Assembly: GCF_902729445.1 (NCBI RefSeq)
Contig: NZ_CACVCE010000034.1
Span: 62,001 to 126,000 of the forward strand
Direction: 5' to 3'
DNA: 64,000 nucleotides
Source: Magnetospirillum sp902729445
GTDB lineage: Bacteria; Pseudomonadota; Alphaproteobacteria; Rhodospirillales; Magnetospirillaceae
Shown here piece after piece: positions 1 through 9,423 of this stretch. Both the position numbers and the translations under genes were made by a program. How positions within the stretch are numbered: the first letter of the stretch is position 1; the number at the start of each line of letters is the position of its first letter. The notes under the pieces are model-generated. The model was not told the DNA's origin and made no database searches. It was given only the letters and a program-made list of their open reading frames with translations.

Positions 1-798
1 GTTGGGATAGTGGCCCAGGATATGCGGGTCGGCATAGACCCGGTTCCAGTGGGCGTCCAGCTTGGCCGCCGCCTCGTGATCGGCAGCGACCGCCTCGTCG
101 GCCGGGTGGACCGGCTGCAGATTGTAGATGCAGCCGATGGACACATCCTTGACCAGCCCGCGCAGCACATCGATTCCGGCCCCATGGGCCAGGTTCAGAT
201 GGTGGCTGGCCTTCAGGTAGGCGACGCGGTCCTCGGCGGCAGGCGCGCACCAGGTCATGCCATAGCCGAACAGCGTGCAGACATTGGGCTCGTTGAAGGT
301 GGCGAAATGCTTGACCCGGTCGCCGAAGCGGGTGGCGATCAAGGTGGCGTAATCGGCGAACCAGCCGGCGACGTCGCGGTTGGTCCAGCCGCCCAGTTCA
401 TGCAGGCGCTGCGGCAGGTCCCAGTGATACAGGCACAGCCACGGCTGGATGCCGGCTTCCAGCACCCCGTCGATCAACCGATCATAGAAATCCATGCCCT
501 TGTCGTTGACCGCGCCCCGCCCCCGGGGCAGCACGCGCGGCCACGACACCGAGAAGCGATAGGCGCCGACGCCCAGCTTCTTCAGCAGCGCCACATCTTC
601 CGGCCAGCGGTGGTAATGGTCGCAGGCGACGTCGCCGGTATCGCCGTTGGCGGTGCGCCCTTGGGTGCGCGAATGGATGTCCCAGATGCTGGGGCCGCGC
701 CCGTCCTCGAACGCGGCTCCCTCGATCTGATAGGCCGAGGTCGAGGCGCCCCAGACGAAATCATCGCGAACGCCCAGCGGATGCTTGCCTGCGGCCAT
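1..798 (-). CDS. Family 1 beta-glucosidase, partial (C-terminus beyond window)
   Basis: The minus strand is open from an ATG at 798 to the window edge, giving the first 266 residues of a glycoside hydrolase family 1 enzyme, about 60% of the usual 440-470. It begins with the GH1 signature DDFVWGASTSAYQIEGA and carries RFSVSWPRVLP and the acid/base motif TFNEPN near residue 170; the nucleophile motif (ENG) would lie outside the window. There is no signal peptide, so it should be cytoplasmic and hydrolyse beta-linked disaccharides or aryl-glucosides. It starts 10 bases after the stop of the upstream membrane-anchored protein, so the two are probably co-transcribed. Exact sugar specificity cannot be read from the sequence. 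Confidence 0.93.
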   Translation of the reverse strand, partial: MAAGKHPLGVRDDFVWGASTSAYQIEGAAFEDGRGPSIWDIHSRTQGRTANGDTGDVACDHYHRWPEDVALLKKLGVGAYRFSVSWPRVLPRGRGAVNDKGMDFYDRLIDGVLEAGIQPWLCLYHWDLPQRLHELGGWTNRDVAGWFADYATLIATRFGDRVKHFATFNEPNVCTLFGYGMTWCAPAAEDRVAYLKASHHLNLAHGAGIDVLRGLVKDVSIGCIYNLQPVHPADEAVAADHEAAAKLDAHWNRVYADPHILGHYPN

Positions 799-808
799 GG
801 TCGCCTCC

Positions 809-1603
809 CTATTTGGCCAGAGTCTTCAATCCGGCAATCACCTTGTCGATGCCGCGGAAGGCCGCCGCCATCTCGACATGGGCGTCGCGCATGGCGCCGG
901 CGTCGGGACAGGGATGGCCGCCCAGGCGGTTGGCCTGCATCATGCGGACCGCCGCCGCCAGGCTTTGGCCCTTGACGAAGTCGGCGACGCGCTGCACGGC
1001 GGCGTAATGGACCGACAGGTTGGCGGCGGTCTGCGGCGGCAGCAGGAACAATTCACCCTGGGCCGAGCGGTAGCCGGCCTCGATCCCGGCCAGCGAGATC
1101 ACCGACGACACGAATGACACCCCGGCCTCGGCATTGGGCGGCATCGGCACCGCCTCGAAGGCCAGGCGGCGGGTTTCCAGCTCGGTTGCCAGCGTGGTGG
1201 CGACGGCGCGGCGGCGCGCCTTCAATTCCGACCGGCGCAGCGCCTTGAACACCATGGCCCCGACCACGCCGGCCAGGAACGACCCGGCCAGGAAGGCCAC
1301 CGACAGCACGACGATCCCCAGAGCCCAATTGGGAATCTGGAACGGCACCTTGGTCTCGATCGCCTTCATCGCCGCCGGCACCGGGTCTTGAGCGGCGGGC
1401 TGGGCCTCCGGTGCGGGCTCGGGCGCCGCCACCGGTTCGGCGGGCGCGGCCGGAGCGGCGGCCGGAGGGGCGACCGGCTCTGGCGCCACCGGCCGGATCG
1501 GCTGGAAGTGCGGCGTTTCCTCCTGGATCGGGGGCGTGGCCGTCTGGGCCAATGCCGGCCCGGCGACGCTGATCAGGACGGCAAGGGCAAGACCACGGAT
1601 CAT
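809..1603 (-). CDS. Membrane-anchored proline/alanine-rich protein of unknown function
   Basis: 264 residues, not recognised. It starts with a signal-like hydrophobic stretch (MIRGLALAVLISVAGPALAQ) followed by a Pro/Ala/Glu-rich linker to about residue 85. A second hydrophobic segment (ALGIVVLSVAFLAGSFLAG) at about 95-120 is followed by a basic stretch (RRSELKARRRAV), then a helical C-terminal domain. This suggests a processed, single-pass protein with a cytoplasmic tail of about 140 residues. It lies immediately upstream of the beta-glucosidase on the same strand. A TonB-like or scaffold role is conceivable from the Pro-rich linker, but nothing specific supports it. Confidence 0.75.
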   Translation of the reverse strand: MIRGLALAVLISVAGPALAQTATPPIQEETPHFQPIRPVAPEPVAPPAAAPAAPAEPVAAPEPAPEAQPAAQDPVPAAMKAIETKVPFQIPNWALGIVVLSVAFLAGSFLAGVVGAMVFKALRRSELKARRRAVATTLATELETRRLAFEAVPMPPNAEAGVSFVSSVISLAGIEAGYRSAQGELFLLPPQTAANLSVHYAAVQRVADFVKGQSLAAAVRMMQANRLGGHPCPDAGAMRDAHVEMAAAFRGIDKVIAGLKTLAK

Positions 1604-1756
1604 CCAGGCACCTATCTGGGCGGAAAACGACGTTGCCCTCTCTGTTTACCCCACTTCCCCCTTTTGGCAAAGGGGCGCACAGGACGGGCAAACAAGCCTT
1701 GCAAATTACCGCGTCCCAGGCCATCGCTTTAAGGCCAACGCAGCTGAGAGACCGCC

Positions 1757-4414
1757 ATGAGCGTGCGCAACCTGCATTTCCTGTTCGAACCGACGGCCAT
1801 CGCCGTGGTGGGCGCGTCCGACACGCCGCGTTCGGTCGGCGCCGTGGTCATGCGCAACCTGCTCGATGGCGGCTTCGCCGGCCCGATCATGCCGGTCCAT
1901 CCGAAATACCGCGCCGTCGCCGGCGTGCTGGCCTATCCGTCGGTGGACCTGCTGCCCATCGCGCCGGACCTGGCGATCTTGTGCACGCCGCCCGACACCC
2001 TGCCCCGCCTGATCGACCAGTTGGGCCGCAAGGGTTGCCGCATCGCCATCGTGGTGTCGGCCGACGCCGAATGGGCCGGCTGCCGCCAGGCGGCGCGGCG
2101 CCACAACATGCGCCTGCTGGGCGCCGGCTCGCTGGGGGTGCTGGTGCCCAAGTCGCGCCTGAACATCAGCTTCAGCCACATCCCGGCCGAGCCGGGCCGC
2201 ATCGCCTTCGTGTCGCAATCGGGCGCGCTGTGCACCGCCGTCCTGGACTGGGCCAGGCCGCGCGGCATCGGCTTTTCCGCGTTCCTGTCCTTGGGCGACT
2301 GCATGGATGTCGATTTCGCCGACGCGCTGGACCATCTGGCCAATGACGAGGCGACCCGGGCGATCTTGCTGTATATCGAAGATATCCGCGAGCGCCGCGC
2401 CTTCATGCCGGCGTTGCGAGCCGCCGCCCGCAACAAGCCGGTGGTGCTGGTCAAGGCCGGCCGCGCCGCCGACGATCCGTCGCCGTCGCAGGCGGCCTTC
2501 CTGGCCGAAGCGCTGACCCGGCCGGACGAGGCGTTCGAGGCGGCGATCGGCCGGGCCGGCGCCCTGGGGGTGACCGACCTCGACGAATTGTTCGCCGCCG
2601 TCGAGACCCTGGCCCGCACTCGGCCGCCGCGCGGTGACCGCCTGGCCATCGTCTCGAATGGCGGCGGGACGGCGATGATGGCGGTCGATGAATTGCTGCG
2701 CGGCAACGGCACCCTGGCGCCCTTGTCCGAGGAATGCATCCGCAAGCTTCAGGTGTTGCTGCCGAAATCCGCCAAGGTCGGCAACCCGGTCGATCTGGCG
2801 GTGGATTCCGACGGCAAGCGCACCGCCGACGCCATCCGCGTCCTGATCGAGGACCCGGAAATCGACGCCGTGCTGGTGATCCACGCCCCCAACGCCATGA
2901 CCGACGGCATCGAGGTGGCCAGGGCGGTCGTCGATACTCAAAAGCGCCATGGCGGCCATGTCCTGACCTGCTGGGTCGGCGAGGCGGCGGCGCGTCCGGC
3001 GCGGCGATTGTTCGCCGAGGCCGGCCTGCCGACCTACGACACCCCCGGCCAGGCGGTCAGGGGCTTTCGCCACCTGCTGGCCTTCCAAAGCCACCAGGAG
3101 ATGCTGCTGCAAACGCCGCCGTCGCATCTTTTGGACTTCCAGCCCGATGCCGCCTCGGCGCGGGCCATCGTCGCTCGCTCGCTGGCGGCCGGCGGCGGCC
3201 TGCTGCTGGAATCCGAGGCCAAGACCATGCTGGCGGCCTATGGCATCGCCGCCCAGCCCAGCCACCACGTCGCCGATTCCGAAGCCGCCGCCCGCAAGGC
3301 CGTCGAGATCGGCCTGCCGGTGGCCCTGACCGTCGCCTCGCCCGACATCCCGCGCAAATGGGACGTCGGCGGCGTCGCCTTGAACCTGGAAACCCCCGAC
3401 GCCGTGCGCGCCGCCTGCGCCGGCATCTTGCATCGCACCGCCACCAAGCGCCCCGACGCCCGCATCGAGGGGTTCACCATCCAGTCGATGGCGCTGCGGC
3501 CCCATGCCCGCCAATTGATGATCGGCATCGCCTGCGATCCGCTGTTCGGCCCGCTGATCGTCTTCGGCGAGGGCGGCCGCGCCGTCGAGATCGTCCGCGA
3601 CCACACCCTGGCCCTGCCGCCGCTGAACCTGCCCTTGGCGCGCGCCATGATCGAACGCACCCGCATCGTCCGCCTGCTGGCCGCCCACGGGGCGCGCGCC
3701 GCCGCCGATATCGAGGCGCTGGCGGTGGCGCTGGTGCGGCTGTCGCAAATGCTGGTCGATAATCCCGAGATCGTCGCCTGCGACGTCAACCCGCTGTTCT
3801 GCGACGACCAGGGCGTGCTGGCGGTCGATGCCCGCATGCGCATCGAGCCGATCACCCCCGGCGACCGCCGCCATTTCGCCGTCCTGCCCTATCCCGGCCA
3901 CCTGGAAGAGCCGACCGTGCTGCACGACGGCACCGAGGTCCTGATCCGGCCGATCCGGCCCGAGGACGAGCCGGCCCACGCCGACCTGATCGGCCACATG
4001 ACGCCGCAGGATCTGCGCTACCGGTTCCACGGCCATATCCGCACCCTGGCCCACCACCAACTGGCGCGGCTGACCCAGATCGATTACGACCGCGAAATGG
4101 CCTTCATCGCCACCCATACGGGCAAGGACGGTCAGCCCGAGACATTGGGCGTGGTGCGGACCGTCACCGACCCCGACAACCACCGGGCCGAGCTGGCCAT
4201 CCTGGTCCGCTCGAATCTGAAGGGAACCGGGCTGGGCCGCAAATTGCTGGAAACCATGGTGGCCTTCACCAGGAACCGCGGCACCCACGAGATGGTCATC
4301 CAGGTTCTGGCCGAGAACGCCGCGATGCTGAAGCTGGCGGCCAAGATGGGCTTCGCCCTGAAGCCGGCCGAGGAGGATCCCGACATCGTCGAAGGCATCT
4401 TGATCTGCGACTAG
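1757..4414 (+). CDS. Pat/YfiQ-like protein: acyl-CoA synthetase-like region fused to GNAT acetyltransferase
   Basis: 885 residues, close to E. coli YfiQ/Pat (886). Order: CoA-binding Rossmann domain (1-130, AIAVVGASDTPRSVG), succinyl-CoA-ligase-like domain (about 135-300, FVSQSGALCTAVLDW), a second ligase-like region, an ATP-grasp-like segment (about 480-700) and a C-terminal GNAT domain (about 730-885) with the acetyl-CoA loop LKGTGLGRKLL. In characterised homologues the synthetase part is regulatory and the GNAT domain acetylates lysines, including that of acetyl-CoA synthetase. The substrate here is inferred from the family. It is transcribed divergently from the membrane-anchored gene at 809-1603, with about 150 bases between them. 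Confidence 0.88.
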   Translation: MSVRNLHFLFEPTAIAVVGASDTPRSVGAVVMRNLLDGGFAGPIMPVHPKYRAVAGVLAYPSVDLLPIAPDLAILCTPPDTLPRLIDQLGRKGCRIAIVVSADAEWAGCRQAARRHNMRLLGAGSLGVLVPKSRLNISFSHIPAEPGRIAFVSQSGALCTAVLDWARPRGIGFSAFLSLGDCMDVDFADALDHLANDEATRAILLYIEDIRERRAFMPALRAAARNKPVVLVKAGRAADDPSPSQAAFLAEALTRPDEAFEAAIGRAGALGVTDLDELFAAVETLARTRPPRGDRLAIVSNGGGTAMMAVDELLRGNGTLAPLSEECIRKLQVLLPKSAKVGNPVDLAVDSDGKRTADAIRVLIEDPEIDAVLVIHAPNAMTDGIEVARAVVDTQKRHGGHVLTCWVGEAAARPARRLFAEAGLPTYDTPGQAVRGFRHLLAFQSHQEMLLQTPPSHLLDFQPDAASARAIVARSLAAGGGLLLESEAKTMLAAYGIAAQPSHHVADSEAAARKAVEIGLPVALTVASPDIPRKWDVGGVALNLETPDAVRAACAGILHRTATKRPDARIEGFTIQSMALRPHARQLMIGIACDPLFGPLIVFGEGGRAVEIVRDHTLALPPLNLPLARAMIERTRIVRLLAAHGARAAADIEALAVALVRLSQMLVDNPEIVACDVNPLFCDDQGVLAVDARMRIEPITPGDRRHFAVLPYPGHLEEPTVLHDGTEVLIRPIRPEDEPAHADLIGHMTPQDLRYRFHGHIRTLAHHQLARLTQIDYDREMAFIATHTGKDGQPETLGVVRTVTDPDNHRAELAILVRSNLKGTGLGRKLLETMVAFTRNRGTHEMVIQVLAENAAMLKLAAKMGFALKPAEEDPDIVEGILICD

Positions 4415-4499
4415 ATTTTCCGCCACGCCCCGGCCCGCCTGGGTCATCGGCCCCATCGACAAAACGCCCGAACTGGTATCCAATCAACGACCAACCACG

Positions 4500-6320
4500 A
4501 TGGCTGGGGACAGGATGGCGCCCGCGGCTCGCTTCGACGGCAACAACGACAACAGCCCCCGACCCGTCCGGATCGGATGGGCCAAGGAATGGCCGCAATC
4601 TTGGCGCCTGGTGGCCATCTGCTGCGCCACCGCGCTGCCCATCGCCGCATTCGCCCTGGTCCTGGGATATTTCTACGCCGACGACCGCCGCAAGCTGATC
4701 GAGTCGGAAATCGACGGCATCGTCACCGCGCTGTCCACCGCCATCGAGCGCGACATCGAGGCCCGCTTCCAGGTGCTGACGGTGATGGCGTCATCGACCG
4801 ACATCGTCCGCAATGACATCGGCGCGTTCCACCGCGAACTGACCAACGTCGTCCGACGGCCCGAGCAGCATTGGTTCACCATGGCGTTGATCGACCCGGT
4901 CAACAAGACCATGGTGACCAACACCTTGCGCCCCTACGGCGCGCCCCTGCCCTATACCAGCGCGCCCGGCAACGTCGCCCGGATCGTCGAGACCAAGGCG
5001 CCCCAGATCTTCGGCGTGGTGCCCAGCGGCAGCATCCAGTCGAAGCCCCTGATCATCATGGGGGTGCCGGTGATGGAGGGCGCAGATATCCGCTATATCC
5101 TGAACGGCACCTTCTTCCCGGCAGCCTTGAGCGCGGTGCTGACACGACAGAACTTTCCCGCCACCCATGTCGTCGCGGTGATCGACGCCAATGGGCGCAT
5201 CGCCGCCCGCTCGCGCGATCCCGACAGCTTCGTCGGCGCCCGCATCACCGACTCGGCCGGCTCGAAGCTTGCCGCGACCACCGCCCAGCGCGGCCGCTTC
5301 CTGGCCCTGACCCAGGAGGGCAGCGAGGTGGTCACCACCTTCCATCGCATTCCGGGGCTGGGATGGACCATCCTGTACGGCGTCCCCAAGGCGGTGATGC
5401 AGGCCCCATTCGAGGAAGCCGACCGCATCCTGATCCCGGCCGCCATCGTCGCGCTGCTGGCCAGCGCGCTGCTGGTCACCTTATTCATTCGCGCCGACCA
5501 GCGCCGCCGCGAATCCGAGGCGCGCGTCGCCGCCGCCGCGCAGGAAGCCGAGGAACAGGAATATCGCATGCTGCAACTGGCCAAGCAGCACGCCGAAGAG
5601 ACCAGTCAAGCCAAGACCGACTTCCTGGCCAACATGAGCCATGAATTGCGCACGCCCCTGAACGCCATCCTGGGCTTCACCGAGGCGCTGCAGCTGGAAA
5701 TCTTCGGCCCCTTGCAGACCGCGAAGCAGAAGGAAGCCCTGCGCAGCGTCCACCATGCCGGCATGCTGCTGAAGGGCAGCATCGACGACATGCTGGACAT
5801 GGCCCAGATCGATACCGGCAAGGTCGCGCTGATCGATGACGAGATCGATATTTGCGAACTGATCAAAAGCTGCCTGGCCACCCTGATGCCGCTCGCCACC
5901 AGCCGGTCGCTGCGGCTGGATTTCGCCGGCACGGCCGACGCGCAGATCCCCAAGGTCAGGGTCGATTCGCTGCGTTTCAGCCAGATCCTGGTCAATCTGA
6001 TCAACAACGCCATCAAATTCACGCCGGCCGGCGGCCTGGTCACGATCGACATCGATCCGACGCCCGACGGATGGGTGCGGATCATGATCCACGACACCGG
6101 CATCGGCATCGATTCGAAGGACATGGATTTGGTGTTGCAGCCCTTCGGCCGTGGCTCCAGCCCGCATGTCACCAAGCAGGAAGGCAACGGCCTGGGACTG
6201 CCGCTGGCGCGCCGCCTGGTGCTGCTGCATGACGGCACGTTCCATATTTCCAGCCGCCCGGGGGCCGGCACCACCGTATCGATCGGCATCCCGCCGGCCC
6301 GGGTGCTGCGTGACGGCTGA
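4500..6320 (+). CDS. Membrane sensor histidine kinase with periplasmic Cache-like domain
   Basis: 606 residues. TM1 lies near 38-60, followed by an extracytoplasmic region of about 250 residues with the long N-terminal helix typical of Cache-type sensors. TM2 lies near 313-335, followed by an Ala/Glu-rich coiled coil. The HisKA motif FLANMSHELRTPLNAILGF has its phosphoacceptor at His381. The ATPase has an N box (NLINNAIKFTPAGG), G1 (DTGIGID) and G2 (GNGLGLPLARRL). No receiver or DNA-binding partner is adjacent, so it is an orphan kinase. The start is uncertain: the ATG at 4515 has a better-placed GGGGA than the ATG at 4500. It faces the next kinase gene across a repeat block. Confidence 0.9.
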   Translation: MAGDRMAPAARFDGNNDNSPRPVRIGWAKEWPQSWRLVAICCATALPIAAFALVLGYFYADDRRKLIESEIDGIVTALSTAIERDIEARFQVLTVMASSTDIVRNDIGAFHRELTNVVRRPEQHWFTMALIDPVNKTMVTNTLRPYGAPLPYTSAPGNVARIVETKAPQIFGVVPSGSIQSKPLIIMGVPVMEGADIRYILNGTFFPAALSAVLTRQNFPATHVVAVIDANGRIAARSRDPDSFVGARITDSAGSKLAATTAQRGRFLALTQEGSEVVTTFHRIPGLGWTILYGVPKAVMQAPFEEADRILIPAAIVALLASALLVTLFIRADQRRRESEARVAAAAQEAEEQEYRMLQLAKQHAEETSQAKTDFLANMSHELRTPLNAILGFTEALQLEIFGPLQTAKQKEALRSVHHAGMLLKGSIDDMLDMAQIDTGKVALIDDEIDICELIKSCLATLMPLATSRSLRLDFAGTADAQIPKVRVDSLRFSQILVNLINNAIKFTPAGGLVTIDIDPTPDGWVRIMIHDTGIGIDSKDMDLVLQPFGRGSSPHVTKQEGNGLGLPLARRLVLLHDGTFHISSRPGAGTTVSIGIPPARVLRDG

Positions 6321-6326
6321 GCCTTA

Positions 6327-6353
6327 GCGTGTTCACGCCAAGGGTGAACACGC
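6327..6353. repeat. Perfect 10-bp inverted repeat between convergent kinase genes
   Basis: GCGTGTTCAC at 6327-6336 and its exact complement GTGAACACGC at 6344-6353 enclose a 7-base loop, 6 bases after the stop of the plus-strand kinase gene. No T tract follows, so this is either a rho-independent-like stop without a U run or the first unit of the repeat block that continues to 6486. Confidence 0.7.
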
Positions 6354-6363
6354 GGGCCAGCCC

Positions 6364-6453
6364 GAGCGGCGCCTGAGCGGCCCGGCACGGGCCAAGCATT
6401 TGACTCCAGAGCGGCGCCTGAGCGGCCCGGCACGGGCCAAACATATGACTCTA
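6364..6453. repeat. Two tandem copies of a 45-bp GC-rich unit with internal palindrome
   Basis: Copies at 6364-6408 and 6409-6453 match except at a few positions near their ends. Each contains GCGGCGCCTGAGCGG followed by a hairpin GGCCCG-GCA-CGGGCC. A closely similar sequence occurs at 48157-48186, 41.7 kb away, so this is a dispersed REP-like element rather than a purely local duplication. Confidence 0.8.
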
Positions 6454-6486
6454 GGCCGGTTTCCGCTCGGGCGGAAAACGGTCTAG
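6451..6486. terminator. Hairpin overlapping the stop codon of the minus-strand kinase
   Basis: The arms CTAGGCCGGTTTCCGC (6451-6466) and GCGGAAAACGGTCTAG (6471-6486) pair over about 15 bp with a TCGG loop. The right arm includes the TAG stop (6483-6485) of the minus-strand kinase. Placed between convergent genes, it may act as a bidirectional stop, although no long T tract is present. Confidence 0.55.
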
Positions 6487-9386
6487 CCTCGCCGCAGGCT
6501 TTCCTCGATGGCGATCGCCTCGGCTGGATTGTTGACGATACGGCTTGCCGGGAAACAGGCGGTGGCGGTGGTGCCCTTGTCGGGTTCGGACAAGATGACC
6601 AAGGTGCCGCCATGGGCCATGGTCAGGGCGCGGGTCAAGGGCAATCCCAGGCCGGTACCTTCGTACTTGCGCGACAATCTTGTGTCGGCCTGGACGAAGG
6701 GCTCCATCACGCGCTCCAGATCCTCGGGGCTCATGCCGATGCCGGTATCGGCAACCCGGATGCAATAGCCCTGTTCGTCGGCCACCGCCGACAGGGTGAC
6801 CGAGCCCCCTTCCTCGGTGAACTTGACGGCGTTGGACAGCAAGTTGAGGACGATCTGGCGCACCCGGCGCTCGTCGCCGCGCAGGAAGGGCAGATCGGCC
6901 GGGTAATCCTCGATCAGATCGACGCCGTTGGCCTGGGCGCGCCTCGCCATCATCCGGATCGAGCTGCGCATCACCGAGGTCACGTCAACCAGGCTATCGA
7001 CCAGATCGGTCATTCCGGCCTCGGCCTTGGACATGTCCAAGATGTCGTTGATCAACTCCAGCAGGTGCATGCCGCTTTCGTGAATGTCATCGACATAGGT
7101 GCGATAGGACACCGGCTCGAGCGGCCCGAAAATCTCGTGCTTCATCAATTCCGAGAAACCGATGATGGCGTTCAGCGGCGTGCGCAATTCGTGGCTGATG
7201 TTGGCCAGGAAGGTGGCCTTGGCCCGATTGCCGCGCTCGGCGGCGTTCTTGGCCTCGCGCAGGGTGTCTTCGACCTTCTTGCGGTCGGTGATGTCGGTGA
7301 AGGTCAAGATCAGGCCGCCGCCCGGCATGCCCGAAGCGCGCACCTCGATCACCGCACCCATGGGCCTGGCATGCTCGAACACCAGGTTGGGCTGCTCGCG
7401 CAAGCGGGCCAGCCGGTTGCCAGCCTTGCGCATGGCGTTGCCGCGGCCGAACTCGCCCTGGACCGCCAGATGCAGCAGCATGCCTTCCAGGTTCGACTGG
7501 CCGGGATCGACGTCGCCCTCGGCCAGGTCCAGCATCAGGCGGGCGTGCTTGTTGAGCGCCACCAACCGTTCCGTCCCGTCGAACACCGCGACGCCCTGGG
7601 CCATGTTGTCGATGATCGCCTGGCGCAGGCTGGATTGCGCCGCCAGTTCCTGTTCGTGACGCTTCAAGGGCGTGACGTCGCTGGCGGTGCCGCGATAGCC
7701 GGCGAAGGAATTGTCGGCGTCGAACACCGGCCGGCCGGCCATTTCCACGAACTTGATGGCGCCCGACGGCATGCGGTTCAGGAAGACGAAGCCGCGGAAC
7801 GGCCGCCGGGCCTGGATCAGCCCGAGTTGCGCATGCCAATCCACCGGATTTTCGGCGGCGTCGCCCAGTTCCAGGAACGACCGCCCGATGAAATGGGCCG
7901 GCCCGACACCCAGGACCTGACGCACCCGGCCCGAGACGAACGAGAAGGTCAGCTGACCATCCAGTTCCCAGAACCAGTCCGACGCCGATTCGGCCAGGTC
8001 GCGGAAACGCTGTTCGCTTTGCACCAGCGCGTTTTCGACCTGCTTACGGTCGGTGATGTCGCGCACCAGGCCGATGAAGGTGACCAGCTCGCCCTGGCGC
8101 ATCTCGGTCACCGACAGCTCCAGCGGGAAGCTGCTGCCGTCCTTGCGCTGACCGTGCACCTCGCGGCCGATGCCGATCACCCTGGCCTCGCCGGTGCGGC
8201 GATAGCGGGCCATATAGCCGTCATGCTCGGCGCGGTAGGGTTCGGGCATCAGCATGCTGACGTTGCGGCCGACCACCTCGTCGGGATTGTAGCCGAAGAT
8301 GCGCGCCGCCGCCTGGTTGTAGGACAGCACCGTGGCGGTGTCGTCGATGGTGATGATGCCATCGACCACGGTGTCCATGATGCCGCGCAGCCAGTTCACG
8401 CTTTCCTGTAACGCCAGATCGGTCTGCTTCCGGGCGGTGACGTCGCGCAGAATGCGCAGCTGGCCGCCATCGGCGGTGCCATAGACGTTCGCCGCGACCC
8501 AGCGTCCATCCCACAATTGGACTTCGCGGCCGTCCTCGATCCCGACGGAATCGGACACCAGGCAGAACTCGGCCTCGGCCTTCAAGATGTCGTGGATGTT
8601 CTGGCCCTGGCGGATGGCGTTGGCGGCCGGGGCCAGGAACTCGCGGTAAAGGTCGTTCGAGGTGACCAACGTCCCCGAGGAGTCGAACAGCGCGATGCCG
8701 TCCTGGACGCCATCCAGGGCGTCGAGCAGGCGGCTTTGCAGCAGGCTGGCCCGTTGGCCCTCGCTTTCGGCCCTGGCCTGCTGGCTGCGCAGCACCACCA
8801 GCAGCAGCGCCACCGCCATCACCATCGACAGGAATTGCGACACCACGAAGGACAGCGTCGCCGAGGTCGGATGGGCATGCAGCAACGGCGCCGACAATTG
8901 ATGGATGCCGCTGGCGGCGAACGATATCGACGCCAACAGGTTGGGCTGGCGGCGATCGACCGGCTGGCCGCGATCAAGGAAAGCCCAGGCGCCGACCAGC
9001 ATGGGCAGGCCGCCGACCCCGAACAACGGCAGGCCCGACAGCCCGGCCGCCTCGCGGAAAGCATGGACCACCACCGCCCAGCCGCCGGCCAACAACAGCC
9101 CGACCCCCAGGATCGTCGGCGTGATCGGGCGGCCCATGAACGAAAGCGCGCCGCACAGCGACAACCCGGTCGCCATGCCGTGGAAGAAATCCGACGCCTC
9201 GATCATGAAGGAATCGCCGCCGCCCAGCAGCACCGCCTTGCTGGCGGCTTCCAGGATGAACGCGCCGGCCCACCACCCGAAGGCCTTGGGCGCACCGGGC
9301 AGCGTCCAGCCATAGATGGTGGACACGGCGAGAACCGCCGAGCCCATCACCGCGCCCAAGAGAGCGGCCTGTAACGCGAAATCCAT
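6483..9386 (-). CDS. Multi-PAS membrane sensor histidine kinase
   Basis: 967 residues. The first 220 or so are hydrophobic with about 7 predicted membrane segments (from MDFALQAALLGAVMGSAVLA onward). Four PAS-type domains follow at roughly 225-335, 340-450, 465-580 and 590-700. The second is FixL-like (GIITIDDTATVLSYNQAAARIFGY) and the fourth has the NMAQGVAVFD signature. HisKA is FLANISHELRTPLNAIIGF, and the ATPase has NLLSNAVKFTEEGG, DTGIGMS and GTGLGLPLTRAL. There is no receiver domain. Several PAS domains suggest redox or oxygen sensing, but no haem or FAD residues can be assigned with confidence. It converges on the kinase at 4500-6320. Confidence 0.92.
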   Translation of the reverse strand: MDFALQAALLGAVMGSAVLAVSTIYGWTLPGAPKAFGWWAGAFILEAASKAVLLGGGDSFMIEASDFFHGMATGLSLCGALSFMGRPITPTILGVGLLLAGGWAVVVHAFREAAGLSGLPLFGVGGLPMLVGAWAFLDRGQPVDRRQPNLLASISFAASGIHQLSAPLLHAHPTSATLSFVVSQFLSMVMAVALLLVVLRSQQARAESEGQRASLLQSRLLDALDGVQDGIALFDSSGTLVTSNDLYREFLAPAANAIRQGQNIHDILKAEAEFCLVSDSVGIEDGREVQLWDGRWVAANVYGTADGGQLRILRDVTARKQTDLALQESVNWLRGIMDTVVDGIITIDDTATVLSYNQAAARIFGYNPDEVVGRNVSMLMPEPYRAEHDGYMARYRRTGEARVIGIGREVHGQRKDGSSFPLELSVTEMRQGELVTFIGLVRDITDRKQVENALVQSEQRFRDLAESASDWFWELDGQLTFSFVSGRVRQVLGVGPAHFIGRSFLELGDAAENPVDWHAQLGLIQARRPFRGFVFLNRMPSGAIKFVEMAGRPVFDADNSFAGYRGTASDVTPLKRHEQELAAQSSLRQAIIDNMAQGVAVFDGTERLVALNKHARLMLDLAEGDVDPGQSNLEGMLLHLAVQGEFGRGNAMRKAGNRLARLREQPNLVFEHARPMGAVIEVRASGMPGGGLILTFTDITDRKKVEDTLREAKNAAERGNRAKATFLANISHELRTPLNAIIGFSELMKHEIFGPLEPVSYRTYVDDIHESGMHLLELINDILDMSKAEAGMTDLVDSLVDVTSVMRSSIRMMARRAQANGVDLIEDYPADLPFLRGDERRVRQIVLNLLSNAVKFTEEGGSVTLSAVADEQGYCIRVADTGIGMSPEDLERVMEPFVQADTRLSRKYEGTGLGLPLTRALTMAHGGTLVILSEPDKGTTATACFPASRIVNNPAEAIAIEESLRRG

Positions 9387-9423
9387 CCCTGTGCGGCCCT
9401 TCTCGGTCTTCAGGCCCTATGAT

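Noticed and set aside
1706..4483. 925-codon open frame on the minus strand opposite the Pat-like gene
   Set aside because: It is antisense to a clearly recognisable multidomain protein, and its translation is low-complexity (Gly/Gln/Arg/His-rich), as expected from GC-rich shadow frames.
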